Shown here in pieces: positions 48,848 to 56,656 of a stretch of 64,000 bases of DNA. Below the pieces are notes generated by a model. That model saw nothing but the letters and a program-made list of their open reading frames with translations. It ran no database searches and was not told the DNA's origin. A program made the position numbers and the translations under genes. How positions within the stretch are numbered: position 1 is the stretch's first letter; each line of letters starts with the position of its first letter. Location of the stretch: contig DATJEU010000013.1 in assembly GCA_035496255.1 (NCBI GenBank), positions 11,332 to 75,331 of the forward strand, written 5' to 3'. Source of the stretch: Gp6-AA40 sp035496255 (lineage in GTDB: Bacteria > Acidobacteriota > Vicinamibacteria > Vicinamibacterales > UBA2999).

Positions 48848-49200
48848 CAGCGGGCCTCGCGTCGATTACACCACCTTCAGCGGGAAGAGTGGTAGGAATG
48901 CGCCAGCCATCTGCATCGCTGGACCGATTCTCGAGTCGGGAGACCCGGGATGCATGAAGACGTCTCGAGGATTCCAGTCAAGCCCGGCGAGTTGCCATGA
49001 AATCGAACCGCAGGCTACGTGTACATTTTTTTGATCACCGCCGCGGTGGTTTCTCGCGGCCAGGTACGTGCTCGGTCGTCGCGTCGAGAGATTCCGGCGA
49101 CTGTCCGGATCATTGACGGGCTGATCGCCGCGCCGCTGTCACAAAGTGCCGGGACCGCGGCGCGGGTCCCGGCCTATGGTCCGTGCCTCCCGGCGGTTCC
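48848..49200. other. No gene recognised; REP-like hairpin at the end
   Basis: No coding signal is visible. Near 49143-49182, GTGCCGGGACCGCGG and GCGGGTCCCGGCC form a hairpin of the CCGGCCTA group. Confidence 0.5.
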
Positions 49201-49662
49201 TCAGGCCGCAACGGTCTCCCGTGCATGAGTGCTGATGGCCTTCAGCGTGTTGAGGAAGGCTTCGCCGGATACGGCCGCGTTCGGCCGGCACTCCGCACGC
49301 ATCGCGACATCGTTCAACGACAGGATGCCGGCCAGGTGCCCGTGATCATCGAGCACCGGAAGGCGCCGAACCCGCGCGGTCTTCATCCTGGTCATCGCAT
49401 CGTCAACGTTATCGGTCAGGCGGCAGGACGCAAGATCCTGTGACATCACGTCTCGCACGCGAACATCGGATGGCTTCGCGCCACGCGTTGCCGCCGCGAT
49501 GCAGATGTCGCGATCGGTAAGCATGCCAACGACCCTTCGTTCCTCGTTGACAACCGGCACTACTCCACAATCGCCGTCCCACATCATCGTTGCGGCGGTC
49601 GCCAGGTCGGTGTCCGGACTACAAGATTTGACGTCACGAGTGACGAGTTCCTTGACAGTCAT
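49201..49662 (-). CDS. Tandem CBS-domain protein
   Basis: A 153-residue protein made of two CBS modules. The first is MTVKELVTRDVKSCSPDTDLATAATMMWDGDCGVVPVVN, ending VVGMLTDRDICIAA. The second is VRVRDVMSQDLASCRLTDNVDDAMTRMKTARVRRLPVLD, ending LAGILSLNDVAM. Paired CBS modules bind adenosine nucleotides and act as energy sensors. No effector domain is attached. The ATG at 49662 with AAAGGA upstream is preferred over 49698. It stands alone between gene-poor segments. Confidence 0.9.
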   Translation of the reverse strand: MTVKELVTRDVKSCSPDTDLATAATMMWDGDCGVVPVVNEERRVVGMLTDRDICIAAATRGAKPSDVRVRDVMSQDLASCRLTDNVDDAMTRMKTARVRRLPVLDDHGHLAGILSLNDVAMRAECRPNAAVSGEAFLNTLKAISTHARETVAA

Positions 49663-50106
49663 GGCTGCGTATCCTTTCTGTTGCAATGCTGGCCTCAATC
49701 GGCGCGGCTGCTCTGGTCACACGCCAGACGTCGCGCGATGACTGCGGGTCCTGCGAAGGTGGTGGATTGCCCGTTGTGATACCACCTCCGGCGTGCAATC
49801 GACTTGCCGGGGGGACGGACAAGTAGTGGACAGCGCCGTAAGACTACGCGCCCGGAGTTGGTTGCCGCGACGCAGCCGGCAACCGACACCGCATGGCGCG
49901 ACGATGACAAGTGCTCAGGTGCCTGGGACCACCGGTGCAGGCACGACTGATGCTGCCGGTTGGCCACAAGGCCTCGATGCTTCGAGGCGCCATCCACGAA
50001 GCGGTTGCCAGTTGGATCACGCCCGCTTCGCGGCGTGATCTCGCGCGATCGGACCTTTCGTTTGATGGCCGCGCGAGCCGAACTGGCGATGCAGGAGGGA
50101 GGGGAC
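49663..50106. other. No gene recognised
   Basis: A 444-base segment without convincing coding potential, motif or repeat. It contains the upstream region of the PEBP gene and the promoter side of the CBS gene. Confidence 0.5.
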
Positions 50107-50550
50107 GTGGCATTCACGGTGACGAGCTCGGCGTTCTCCAACGGCAGCGCCGTGCCAAAGCAGTTCACCTGCGACGGAAACGATTCGCCGCCGCCCATCA
50201 GCGTGGTGGATCTGCCCGACGAGACGAAAAGCTTCGCCATCGTCATGGATGATCCCGACGCGCCGAGAGGCACTTTTACGCATTGGCTGGCTTACGACAT
50301 TCCCGCTGATGGCGGCACGCTGCACTCGGATCGAGGCAAGACACTGAAAAACGACTTCGGGCGAGAGGGGTATGGCGGTCCCTGCCCGCCGCCCGGTGAC
50401 GGCGCGCACCGGTACCACGTTACCGTTTACGCCGTCGACGTGCCGTCGCTCGACGTCCGGGGCCCCGGCCGTGATGATCTGGAGGCCGCCCTGCACGATC
50501 ACACCCTGGGGAAAGCCCGATTGAGCGGCCGGTACGAACGCGAAGCCTGA
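50107..50550 (+). CDS. YbhB/YbcL-family (PEBP-like) protein
   Basis: A 147-residue phosphatidylethanolamine-binding-like protein. VTSSAFSNGSAVPKQFTCDGNDSPPPISV, VMDDPDAPRGTFTHWLAYDIP, and PCPPPGDGAHRYHVTVYAVD are all diagnostic (DPDAP and GxxPP plus HRY). There is no signal peptide, so cytoplasmic. Function in bacteria is unclear, possibly binding small anionic ligands. The GTG at 50107 has GGAGG four to ten bases before it; upstream ATG codons at 50074 and 50092 are possible. Confidence 0.88.
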   Translation: MAFTVTSSAFSNGSAVPKQFTCDGNDSPPPISVVDLPDETKSFAIVMDDPDAPRGTFTHWLAYDIPADGGTLHSDRGKTLKNDFGREGYGGPCPPPGDGAHRYHVTVYAVDVPSLDVRGPGRDDLEAALHDHTLGKARLSGRYEREA

Positions 50551-50653
50551 TCGAGATGGCGGGAGCCTGACGCCACGGAACCCAAGAGGTGCCGACCAGG
50601 CTTGCCGTCGAGTTGTCGGGTGTGACGGAATGCCGGATGCATCGAGGCACTAC

Positions 50654-50779
50654 ATGACGACCAATCAGGCGCTCCAACAATTACTCGGCAGAAAAGCCGC
50701 CCGGCGATTGCGGGCACTGGCGAAAGAGGTCGCCGCCAGAGACGAGGATCGCGCCAAGAAGGGCAAGAAGAAACGCTGA
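50654..50779 (+). CDS. Possible small basic protein, 41 residues
   Basis: An ATG-started frame encoding MTTNQALQQLLGRKAARRLR and a lysine-rich tail ending KKGKKKR. It is strongly basic and helical in pattern. GAGG lies 7 bases before the ATG. It could be a nucleic-acid-binding peptide, but no family is recognised, and chance cannot be excluded. Confidence 0.35.
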   Translation: MTTNQALQQLLGRKAARRLRALAKEVAARDEDRAKKGKKKR

Positions 50780-50849
50780 GCGGCGTCGACGAGGCCTGCG
50801 CTCGTGCAGTCCCGCCGGGAACTGCACGAGCCATGCGATCAGGGTGGCA

Positions 50850-52286
50850 CTAGTTCGAGTCGTCGAACGTCAGGCTCAAGAGGTACTGCACGACGTCATT
50901 CTTCTCGCCCGCACTCAAATTCAAATTCATGCACGTGTTGTAGTGATCGACCACCGACGCCAGCGTCGGGAATCGACCGTCATGATAGAAGCCGCCCTTG
51001 AGATGCGTGAACAGTGCGCCGATCGGCGAGCTGCGATACCGCAAATCAGGTGCGCGGTTCGCCTGAAAATCATCGATGCAGATGTCCGCTGGCGTGTGCA
51101 GGTTCCATCCGGGATCGGTCCAGAGCGGTTCGACATGACAGTTATTGCAGCCGGCCTTGCCGCTGAATAACTCGTCGCCGCGTTCCGCGGCTGCTTCATT
51201 GAAGCTTCCCGCCGGCGGCTCCGGCGACGGGAGCGCCAGCTGATAGAACTGCAGGTTCGACAGCGTTGACGTGATCTGATCATCATCCGGATCGATGTGC
51301 GGCAGATCGGCGAAGCCATGCGCGGCGGCGATCGGGAATTGCGCGGCGTTGTTCAACCGCGGATCCCAGAAGCGGCCGATGCCGTGCATTTCCAGGTTCG
51401 CCACGAACGCATTCCAGTACGGCACCGATCCCCAGCCGGTCCACGTGTGCAGGTTCACGCCGCCAAGGCCGAACGCCGGCGGAATCAACGTCGCGCCGGG
51501 AACGTTCTTGCCGGTAACGACTCCGTTGCTCTCCTGGGACGGATTGAACGCCTTGCCGTCGAGAATCAACTCGGCGTCGAACTTTCCCGGCCCCCAACTG
51601 TTCAGAATCGTGCGCACGGTGGCGTCATCGGTGCCGAGAAGACTGGAAAACGGTTGCAGGTTCGGCGCGAGCGCGACGATGGCGCCGACGTTCAGGTCAC
51701 GGTTGGCCCACCCATCGAGGCGGCGCCCGATGCATCCGGTCCCGGGGTTCGGTGTGATCGCACCGAAGCACAGCGACGCGGCGGAATTGTCGACGGTCGC
51801 ATGACAGAACGAACACGTGATGCCGACCGACTTGAGGGTGTCGCCGGAAAAGACTCCCTTCACCCCGACGACCGCGTCGAGCTTCAGCAGCGCCACGGTG
51901 ACAGCGGGACTCTTCAGATCGACGGCTCCTCGCCGAATCTGCGCCCGCAGATTGTTCGGCAGCGCGTCGATGTCGATCTTGAGTCCGACAGCGAGGGCGG
52001 TCTGGGGACTGACGCCAGGACCGACGCCGCCCAGCGCCGCGCCTTCGATCGCGCGATGAAGACCAAGCGTGTCGCCCCAGAACGCCTGGTCGCCAAACGT
52101 GTCAAAGCGGAAGGTCTGCTGTCCGCCGGCGATCTTGTCGGCGGCATTGCCGAAGACGTCGTGAACAGCCTTGCGGTTGTGTTTGAGTTGCTTGCCGTAC
52201 GTCGGGCGTGTCGTTGCCGTCAAAACCGCGAGCAGCCAGACCAGGGAAATCGCGAACAGCCACGTTCGAGATGCCGGTCGTCTCAT
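50850..52286 (-). CDS. Exported di-heme cytochrome c, peroxidase-like
   Basis: A 478-residue periplasmic protein. Residues 1-31 are a signal peptide (LFAISLVWLLAVLTAT). Two c-type haem motifs are present: ITCSFCHATV near residue 157 and AGCNNCHVEP near residue 385. RSSPIGALFTHLKGGFYHDGRF after the second resembles the C-terminal domain of MauG/CcpA-type di-haem enzymes, but the N-terminal part is longer and unlike CcpA. A role as an oxidase or peroxidase is inferred only. The TPR gene at 52487 is divergent. Confidence 0.8.
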   Translation of the reverse strand: MRRPASRTWLFAISLVWLLAVLTATTRPTYGKQLKHNRKAVHDVFGNAADKIAGGQQTFRFDTFGDQAFWGDTLGLHRAIEGAALGGVGPGVSPQTALAVGLKIDIDALPNNLRAQIRRGAVDLKSPAVTVALLKLDAVVGVKGVFSGDTLKSVGITCSFCHATVDNSAASLCFGAITPNPGTGCIGRRLDGWANRDLNVGAIVALAPNLQPFSSLLGTDDATVRTILNSWGPGKFDAELILDGKAFNPSQESNGVVTGKNVPGATLIPPAFGLGGVNLHTWTGWGSVPYWNAFVANLEMHGIGRFWDPRLNNAAQFPIAAAHGFADLPHIDPDDDQITSTLSNLQFYQLALPSPEPPAGSFNEAAAERGDELFSGKAGCNNCHVEPLWTDPGWNLHTPADICIDDFQANRAPDLRYRSSPIGALFTHLKGGFYHDGRFPTLASVVDHYNTCMNLNLSAGEKNDVVQYLLSLTFDDSN

Positions 52287-52486
52287 CGTGTAGCCCTCCT
52301 TGCCGTCGAGGCGCGGTGCGCGCGTACTCGGCGGTCGGCACGGGCGGCAAACGCAGGACCTACTTGCGAACGTGAGGTTGTGTGGGAATCAGGTGATGTT
52401 TCGATTGTGCTCAGTTACCGACGCGGAAATGCGTTTTCGGTTCTGGAATGTGCGCGCGTTGCGTTGACGGCAGATAATTCCAGTTC

Positions 52487-53413
52487 ATGCACACCGTTCG
52501 CGTCTTCATGTTGCTGGTGGCCGCGGCTGCTCCCGCAGCCGCGATGGTGTTCGCCACCTCACCGGTCTTTGCACAGAGCAGCGTCTTGTCCAGGGCGCTG
52601 CGGCTCGACAACAGCGGCCAGCACGACGAGGCCATCGCACTGTACCGGCAGGTACTGGCCGGCAATGCCCGGTCCTACGAGGGTCATTACGGCATCGCGC
52701 GCGCGCTCGACCTGAAGGGCAGCTACAGCGAGGCTCGCGAGCACTTCGCGAAGGCGATCGAGCTCGCAACCGACGACGGTTCACGTGATCAGGCACTGCG
52801 AATGATGGGCGTGTCCTGGACGTTTGTCGGCGACGCGAGACAAGCCACACCGTTCTTCAAGCGCGTGTTCGATCGTCGCGTCGCGGCGGGCGACTTTGCC
52901 GGTGCGGCCGAAGAGGCGAACGAGATCGGCCGTGTGCTGCTCGAGCTCGGCGACGTGAACGGCGCGCAGCAGTGGTATCGGACCGGCTTCGATACCGCGC
53001 GACGGGACGTGAAACAGTCAGCGGGGGATCGCGATCTCGCGACGCTGAGATGGGCGCACGCACAGGCACGCATCGCGATCAGACGCGGCAATCGCGCCGA
53101 GGCGCAACGACAGATGACCGTCGTGAAGTCGCTGGTCGACAAGGGCGCCAATCCCGACCAGCGCGTGCAGTACCCGTATCTCGCCGGCTACGTCGCGTTT
53201 TACGCGAAGGATTACAAGCGGGCTGTCGCCGAGCTGCGGCAGGCTGATCAGGCGGATCCGTTCATCCTGCTGCTCACGGCGGAGTCGTACGACCAACTCG
53301 GCGATGCGTCTCACGCCCGCGACTACTACAGGAAGGTGCTGTCATCGAATTCGCACGCCGTCAACAACGCGCTTGCCCGCCCTGTCGCGTTGCGCAAGCT
53401 GGGCTCGCGTTGA
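52487..53413 (+). CDS. Exported TPR-repeat protein
   Basis: A 308-residue protein with a signal peptide (residues 1-29, AAAAPAAAMVFATSPVFA) and at least five TPR-like helix pairs: LSRALRLDNSGQHDEAIALYRQVL, GHYGIARALDLKGSYSEAREHFAKA, EEANEIGRVLLELGDVNGAQQWY, LAGYVAFYAKDYKRAVAELRQA and LTAESYDQLGDASHARDYYRKVL. TPRs provide protein contacts; the partner is unknown. GATAAT lies 8 bases before the ATG. Divergent from the cytochrome gene. Confidence 0.82.
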   Translation: MHTVRVFMLLVAAAAPAAAMVFATSPVFAQSSVLSRALRLDNSGQHDEAIALYRQVLAGNARSYEGHYGIARALDLKGSYSEAREHFAKAIELATDDGSRDQALRMMGVSWTFVGDARQATPFFKRVFDRRVAAGDFAGAAEEANEIGRVLLELGDVNGAQQWYRTGFDTARRDVKQSAGDRDLATLRWAHAQARIAIRRGNRAEAQRQMTVVKSLVDKGANPDQRVQYPYLAGYVAFYAKDYKRAVAELRQADQADPFILLLTAESYDQLGDASHARDYYRKVLSSNSHAVNNALARPVALRKLGSR

Positions 53414-53515
53414 GAACCTCAACCGCGATGCGGCCGCAACGGCGGCGGTGGTCGGCCTCGGCCGCGCGAGGCTGGCAGTTCGGTTGCGTGACTCCGACGC
53501 GAGCGAGGTACGACC

Positions 53516-54016
53516 ATGCGTGAGAATGCTTCGATCGCCGGCGACATCCTGAAGGGCGCGATCGCGGGAGCCGCGGCGACGTGGCTCATGGGACGGGTCA
53601 CGACCTGGATGTACGAACGCGAAGACACGTCTGCCAGGGAACGGGAGGATCGCGCGCGCGGTGACGCGACGGCGTACGAGCATGCCGCGGAGAGGGCCGC
53701 GGCACTGGTCGAGACGCCGCTCTCGAAGGACGCGCGAAGCCGCGCCGGAAGCGCGATTCACTGGGCGATGGGGACAGCGGCCGGTGCTGCCTATGCGGTG
53801 CTCCGCCGTAAATGGCGACCCGCGGCTGCCGGCAAAGGACTGCCGTTCGGAGCGACATTCTTCCTGACCGTCGACGAGCTGATGAACCCGCTGCTTGGAT
53901 TCACCCCCGGTCCGCGCGCTTTCCCGTGGCAGGCGCATGCCCGTGGCCTCGGCGGGCATCTCGCGTACGGCCTCACGACCGAACTGGTTCTCGAAGGCCT
54001 GGATCGCGTCGCCTGA
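53516..54016 (+). CDS. YagU-like (DUF1440) membrane protein
   Basis: A 166-residue protein. IAGDILKGAIAGAAATWLMGRVTTWMYEREDT is the DUF1440 opening, with three further hydrophobic segments (GTAAGAAYAVLR, GATFFLTVDELMNPLLG, LAYGLTTELVLEGL). YagU of E. coli is linked with acid tolerance; here the role is unknown. The middle is highly charged (REREDRARGDAT). It is 43 bases before the DUF2182 gene. Confidence 0.78.
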   Translation: MRENASIAGDILKGAIAGAAATWLMGRVTTWMYEREDTSAREREDRARGDATAYEHAAERAAALVETPLSKDARSRAGSAIHWAMGTAAGAAYAVLRRKWRPAAAGKGLPFGATFFLTVDELMNPLLGFTPGPRAFPWQAHARGLGGHLAYGLTTELVLEGLDRVA

Positions 54017-54044
54017 TCGTCTCGAACGAGACGGCCACGTCGAG

Positions 54045-54050
54045 TACGCT
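54045..54050 (+). promoter_or_regulatory. -10 element TACGCT, 8 bases before the DUF2182 gene
   Basis: TACGCT followed by CTTTGTTC and GTG. Leaderless start inferred; weaker than the TATAAT cases. Confidence 0.35.
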
Positions 54051-54058
54051 CTTTGTTC

Positions 54059-54835
54059 GTGAGCCGTGGCGCCAACTCTCTCGAAGCCGTCCTGCGGCAC
54101 CCACGGACGCTGCTCGCCGGCGTCCTCCTGCTGGTCGTCGTTCCGAGCTGGACGTGGATCGTCCTGATGGCGCACGACATGTACGGCTCCATGCGCGGGC
54201 CGGCGGCCTGGATGATGACGCCGCAGTGGGACGTCCCCCACGTCATCCTGCTGTGGGCGATGTGGTCGGTGATGATGGCCGCGATGATGGTGCCGTCGGC
54301 GGCTCCTGTCGTCCTGCTCTATTCCCGCGCGATCCGAAATCGCCTCGGTGACGATGACGGCGCAGCGTCTCTTTATGCAATCACCGCGGGCTACCTGGCG
54401 GTATGGACCGTGTTCAGCGCCGCCGCGACGATCGCTCAGCGCCTGCTCGCATCGCGACTGATGCTCACACCGATGATGGAGCCCGCGGCACCGCGGATCA
54501 GTGGCGTCGTGCTCGCGCTGGCCGGTGTGTACCAACTGACGCCGCTCAAACGCGCGTGCCTGCGCGCGTGCCGCTCGCCGTTGTCAGTGTTGATGACGCA
54601 TTCGCGCACCGCGCCGCTTCGCCTCGGCGTCGTCCACGGGATGTATTGCCTGGGTTGCTGCTGGACGCTGATGCTGCTGCTGTTCGCCGGCGGTGTGATG
54701 AATCTGTTCGTCATCGCGGCGCTGACGGCATGGGTTGCCGTCGAGAAACTCGCGCCGATGGGGGAGCAGGGCGCACGCCTGAGCGGCGCCCTGCTGGTCG
54801 TGGCCGGTGTGTGGCTCTATGCCGCGGCGGCCTGA
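54059..54835 (+). CDS. DUF2182 polytopic membrane protein
   Basis: A 258-residue integral membrane protein with about seven helices. The family motif is MWSVMMAAMMVPSAAPVVLLY, rich in methionine, near residue 75; later MYCLGCCWTLMLLLFAGGVMNL carries a cysteine pair. Methionine and cysteine in membrane helices suggest metal (perhaps copper) handling, but no function is established. Its usual partner DUF1326 is encoded convergently, overlapping by 19 bases. The start may be GTG 54059 or TTG 54053. Confidence 0.82.
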   Translation: MSRGANSLEAVLRHPRTLLAGVLLLVVVPSWTWIVLMAHDMYGSMRGPAAWMMTPQWDVPHVILLWAMWSVMMAAMMVPSAAPVVLLYSRAIRNRLGDDDGAASLYAITAGYLAVWTVFSAAATIAQRLLASRLMLTPMMEPAAPRISGVVLALAGVYQLTPLKRACLRACRSPLSVLMTHSRTAPLRLGVVHGMYCLGCCWTLMLLLFAGGVMNLFVIAALTAWVAVEKLAPMGEQGARLSGALLVVAGVWLYAAAA

Positions 54836-55455
54836 ACGTTGGACCAGTCGAAGTCGTACAGGATCCAGTTGGTCTTGTCGAACGACAGCGACAGTCCGCC
54901 GGCCTTGGCGTGGAAGGAGCCCTGACCGCAGTCCCCGCGCTTCCAGATGAAGCCGTCCGCGAGTTCGACGGTGGCGAAGTGCTCCTCCCCGGTCACCGGA
55001 TTCTTGAAGGTGTCGCCTCGTCCCTCGGCGAAACCGTCCACTTTGAAGGTGCTCTTCTGCCCCTGGCCCTGGATCGAGATCTTCGCCTTTTCGAGACCGA
55101 CGACCTCGAAGGTGGGCCCGAGCAGCTCCCACGGCATCCCGCCAAGCTTGCCCGTGAAGATCTGAGCCAGCGCATTGATCTGCGGATCCGTCGTCGCGGG
55201 ATCGACGACGAACACCGCCTTGCCGTTGCCTTCGTGGATCGCTTTCGGCCAGTCGACAATAGCCGCGCACTTGATGCCTGAGAGATCGACGTCGCCGCAC
55301 TTCCCGTTCATGATGTCGACGCCGACCAGGGCTCGACAACTGCCGTCCTTGGAATTCGGAAATCCGCCGAAGTTACAGCCGCAGCCGAAATCGCAGTTGC
55401 AGAACTCGTAACCGCGGCCGCGCATGTGCCAGGTCGTCGCCGGTGTCGTCGCCAT
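54817..55455 (-). CDS. DUF1326-family protein
   Basis: A 212-residue cytoplasmic protein. WHMRGRGYEFCNCDFGCGCNFGG is the family opening with five cysteines in a short loop, suggesting metal or cluster binding. ALVGVDIMNGKCGDVDLSGIKCAAIVDWPKAIHEG and LLGPTFEVVGLEKAKI follow. DUF1326 is usually encoded with DUF2182, here tail to tail with a 19-base overlap. The ATG at 55455 has GAGGAGG upstream. Function unknown. Confidence 0.85.
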   Translation of the reverse strand: MATTPATTWHMRGRGYEFCNCDFGCGCNFGGFPNSKDGSCRALVGVDIMNGKCGDVDLSGIKCAAIVDWPKAIHEGNGKAVFVVDPATTDPQINALAQIFTGKLGGMPWELLGPTFEVVGLEKAKISIQGQGQKSTFKVDGFAEGRGDTFKNPVTGEEHFATVELADGFIWKRGDCGQGSFHAKAGGLSLSFDKTNWILYDFDWSNVQAAAA

Positions 55456-55508
55456 CGTCGTGTCCTCCTCGCGAGGAAACAGTGCCTCGTGCTCGGCTGC
55501 CGATCCTA

Positions 55509-56102
55509 TCAGGGAACCCGAATCGACAGCGGCACCATCGTTTCGCCCCAATGGAGGCGTAGCGTCGCGTCTTTGCCGTCAACCGTTGGAAAATAGAACG
55601 TCAGCGCCTCCATGTGCGGTCCCTGCTCGGGCCGGACGTCGAGGCGTAAGGCATCCTGGGCTTCCCCCGGGTACGGCGTGTGGTACACGTCCGCAGCTTT
55701 GCTGAATATTACCGTCCACCGGTCGGCCCGCGGGATCGCCCACAGGCTGTATTTCCCGGCGGCAAGTGGGGCGGTGTTGATCCGCACGTCGCGGCTGACC
55801 GCGATCGCTGTTGCCTGATCGGCGCCCGGGTCCCAGACCTCGTCGTACGGGACCAGTGCCCCGAACAAGGCACGGCCACGGGCGACCGGCCGGCTGTAGG
55901 TGATGGTGATCTCCGTGTTGGCGATGCGCTGCGATACTGCCGCCGCCTGACTCTTCGCCACCTGATCGAGCGGAAGGATTTCGGTCGAGGCCGCCGCGCC
56001 CGTGTTCGTGAGTGGATCCGGCATGCGCCGGACGTCCGACCTCGGCTCGCGGTGACAGGCGGCGATGATGGCGGCGATCGCCACAATGACACCGATGCGC
56101 AT
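55509..56102 (-). CDS. DUF2911 lipoprotein
   Basis: A 197-residue protein. The N-terminus IVAIAAIIAACHREPR is a lipoprotein signal with the acceptor cysteine at about residue 16. ITITYSRPVARGRALFGALVPYDEVWDPGADQATAIAVSRD is the DUF2911 signature, followed by LAAGKYSLWAIPRADRWTVIFSK. Function unknown. The start at 56102 is chosen because TACGCT lies 6 bases upstream. It follows the cytochrome gene in the same direction, 62 bases apart. Confidence 0.83.
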   Translation of the reverse strand: MRIGVIVAIAAIIAACHREPRSDVRRMPDPLTNTGAAASTEILPLDQVAKSQAAAVSQRIANTEITITYSRPVARGRALFGALVPYDEVWDPGADQATAIAVSRDVRINTAPLAAGKYSLWAIPRADRWTVIFSKAADVYHTPYPGEAQDALRLDVRPEQGPHMEALTFYFPTVDGKDATLRLHWGETMVPLSIRVP

Positions 56103-56108
56103 CGTCGC

Positions 56109-56114
56109 AGCGTA
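56109..56114 (-). promoter_or_regulatory. -10 element TACGCT, 6 bases before the DUF2911 gene
   Basis: On the reverse strand TACGCT is followed by GCGACG and ATG. Leaderless start inferred. Confidence 0.45.
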
Positions 56115-56164
56115 CATCGTCGGACGTGTCTTGTTTCCGGTCGTGATCGTCGCGCCGTCCTTGT

Positions 56165-56656
56165 CTACGGCTTGCGCGGCTTTTCCGCGGCGGAAAGGAT
56201 GGCGTTCATCGTCGGGATCTTGTCCGCCGGTGGTGCGTTCGATTTGAACGTGCGAATGTACGCGTAGATGTCCTTCGCCTTCGCATCACTCAGCGTCTCG
56301 ACCGCGTAGTTCGGCATGGCCGTCGACGGCTGCAGCGGCGCCTGGTTGGCCCGCCCGCGCAGGAACGCGAGGAAGCTCGCTTCGGTTGCCAGGTTCGCCG
56401 GCCAGTTGGGCACGAACGCGCGCGCGCCGGTCTCGCCGTTGAAGCCATGGCAGCCGTAGCACGAATAGTCGTAGTACAGCTGCTTGCCTCGCACCGCGCT
56501 GCCCGTGACCGGGCTTGTCGGCGGCTTCGACGAGGTGACCGGAGCGGCAGCGCCACGCCCGCGGCCCGCGGGCGCCTGGGCGAGGACGGCCGCCGTCAGG
56601 CAGGTTGTTGCGAACATCGCTGTGGCAATCGTCAGGATTCTGCGCATCGCACTCAC
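56165..56656 (-). CDS. Exported mono-haem cytochrome c
   Basis: A 163-residue periplasmic cytochrome. Signal peptide residues 1-26 (IATAMFATTCLTAAVLAQ), then an Ala/Pro/Arg-rich linker (APAGRGRGAAAPVT), then the haem motif YSCYGCHGFNG (near residue 69) and the methionine ligand in PSTAMPNYAVETLSD. It starts with GTG overlapping the stop of the Tat-exported TPP enzyme by four bases, so the two are translationally coupled and the cytochrome may accept electrons from that enzyme. Confidence 0.88.
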   Translation of the reverse strand: MSAMRRILTIATAMFATTCLTAAVLAQAPAGRGRGAAAPVTSSKPPTSPVTGSAVRGKQLYYDYSCYGCHGFNGETGARAFVPNWPANLATEASFLAFLRGRANQAPLQPSTAMPNYAVETLSDAKAKDIYAYIRTFKSNAPPADKIPTMNAILSAAEKPRKP

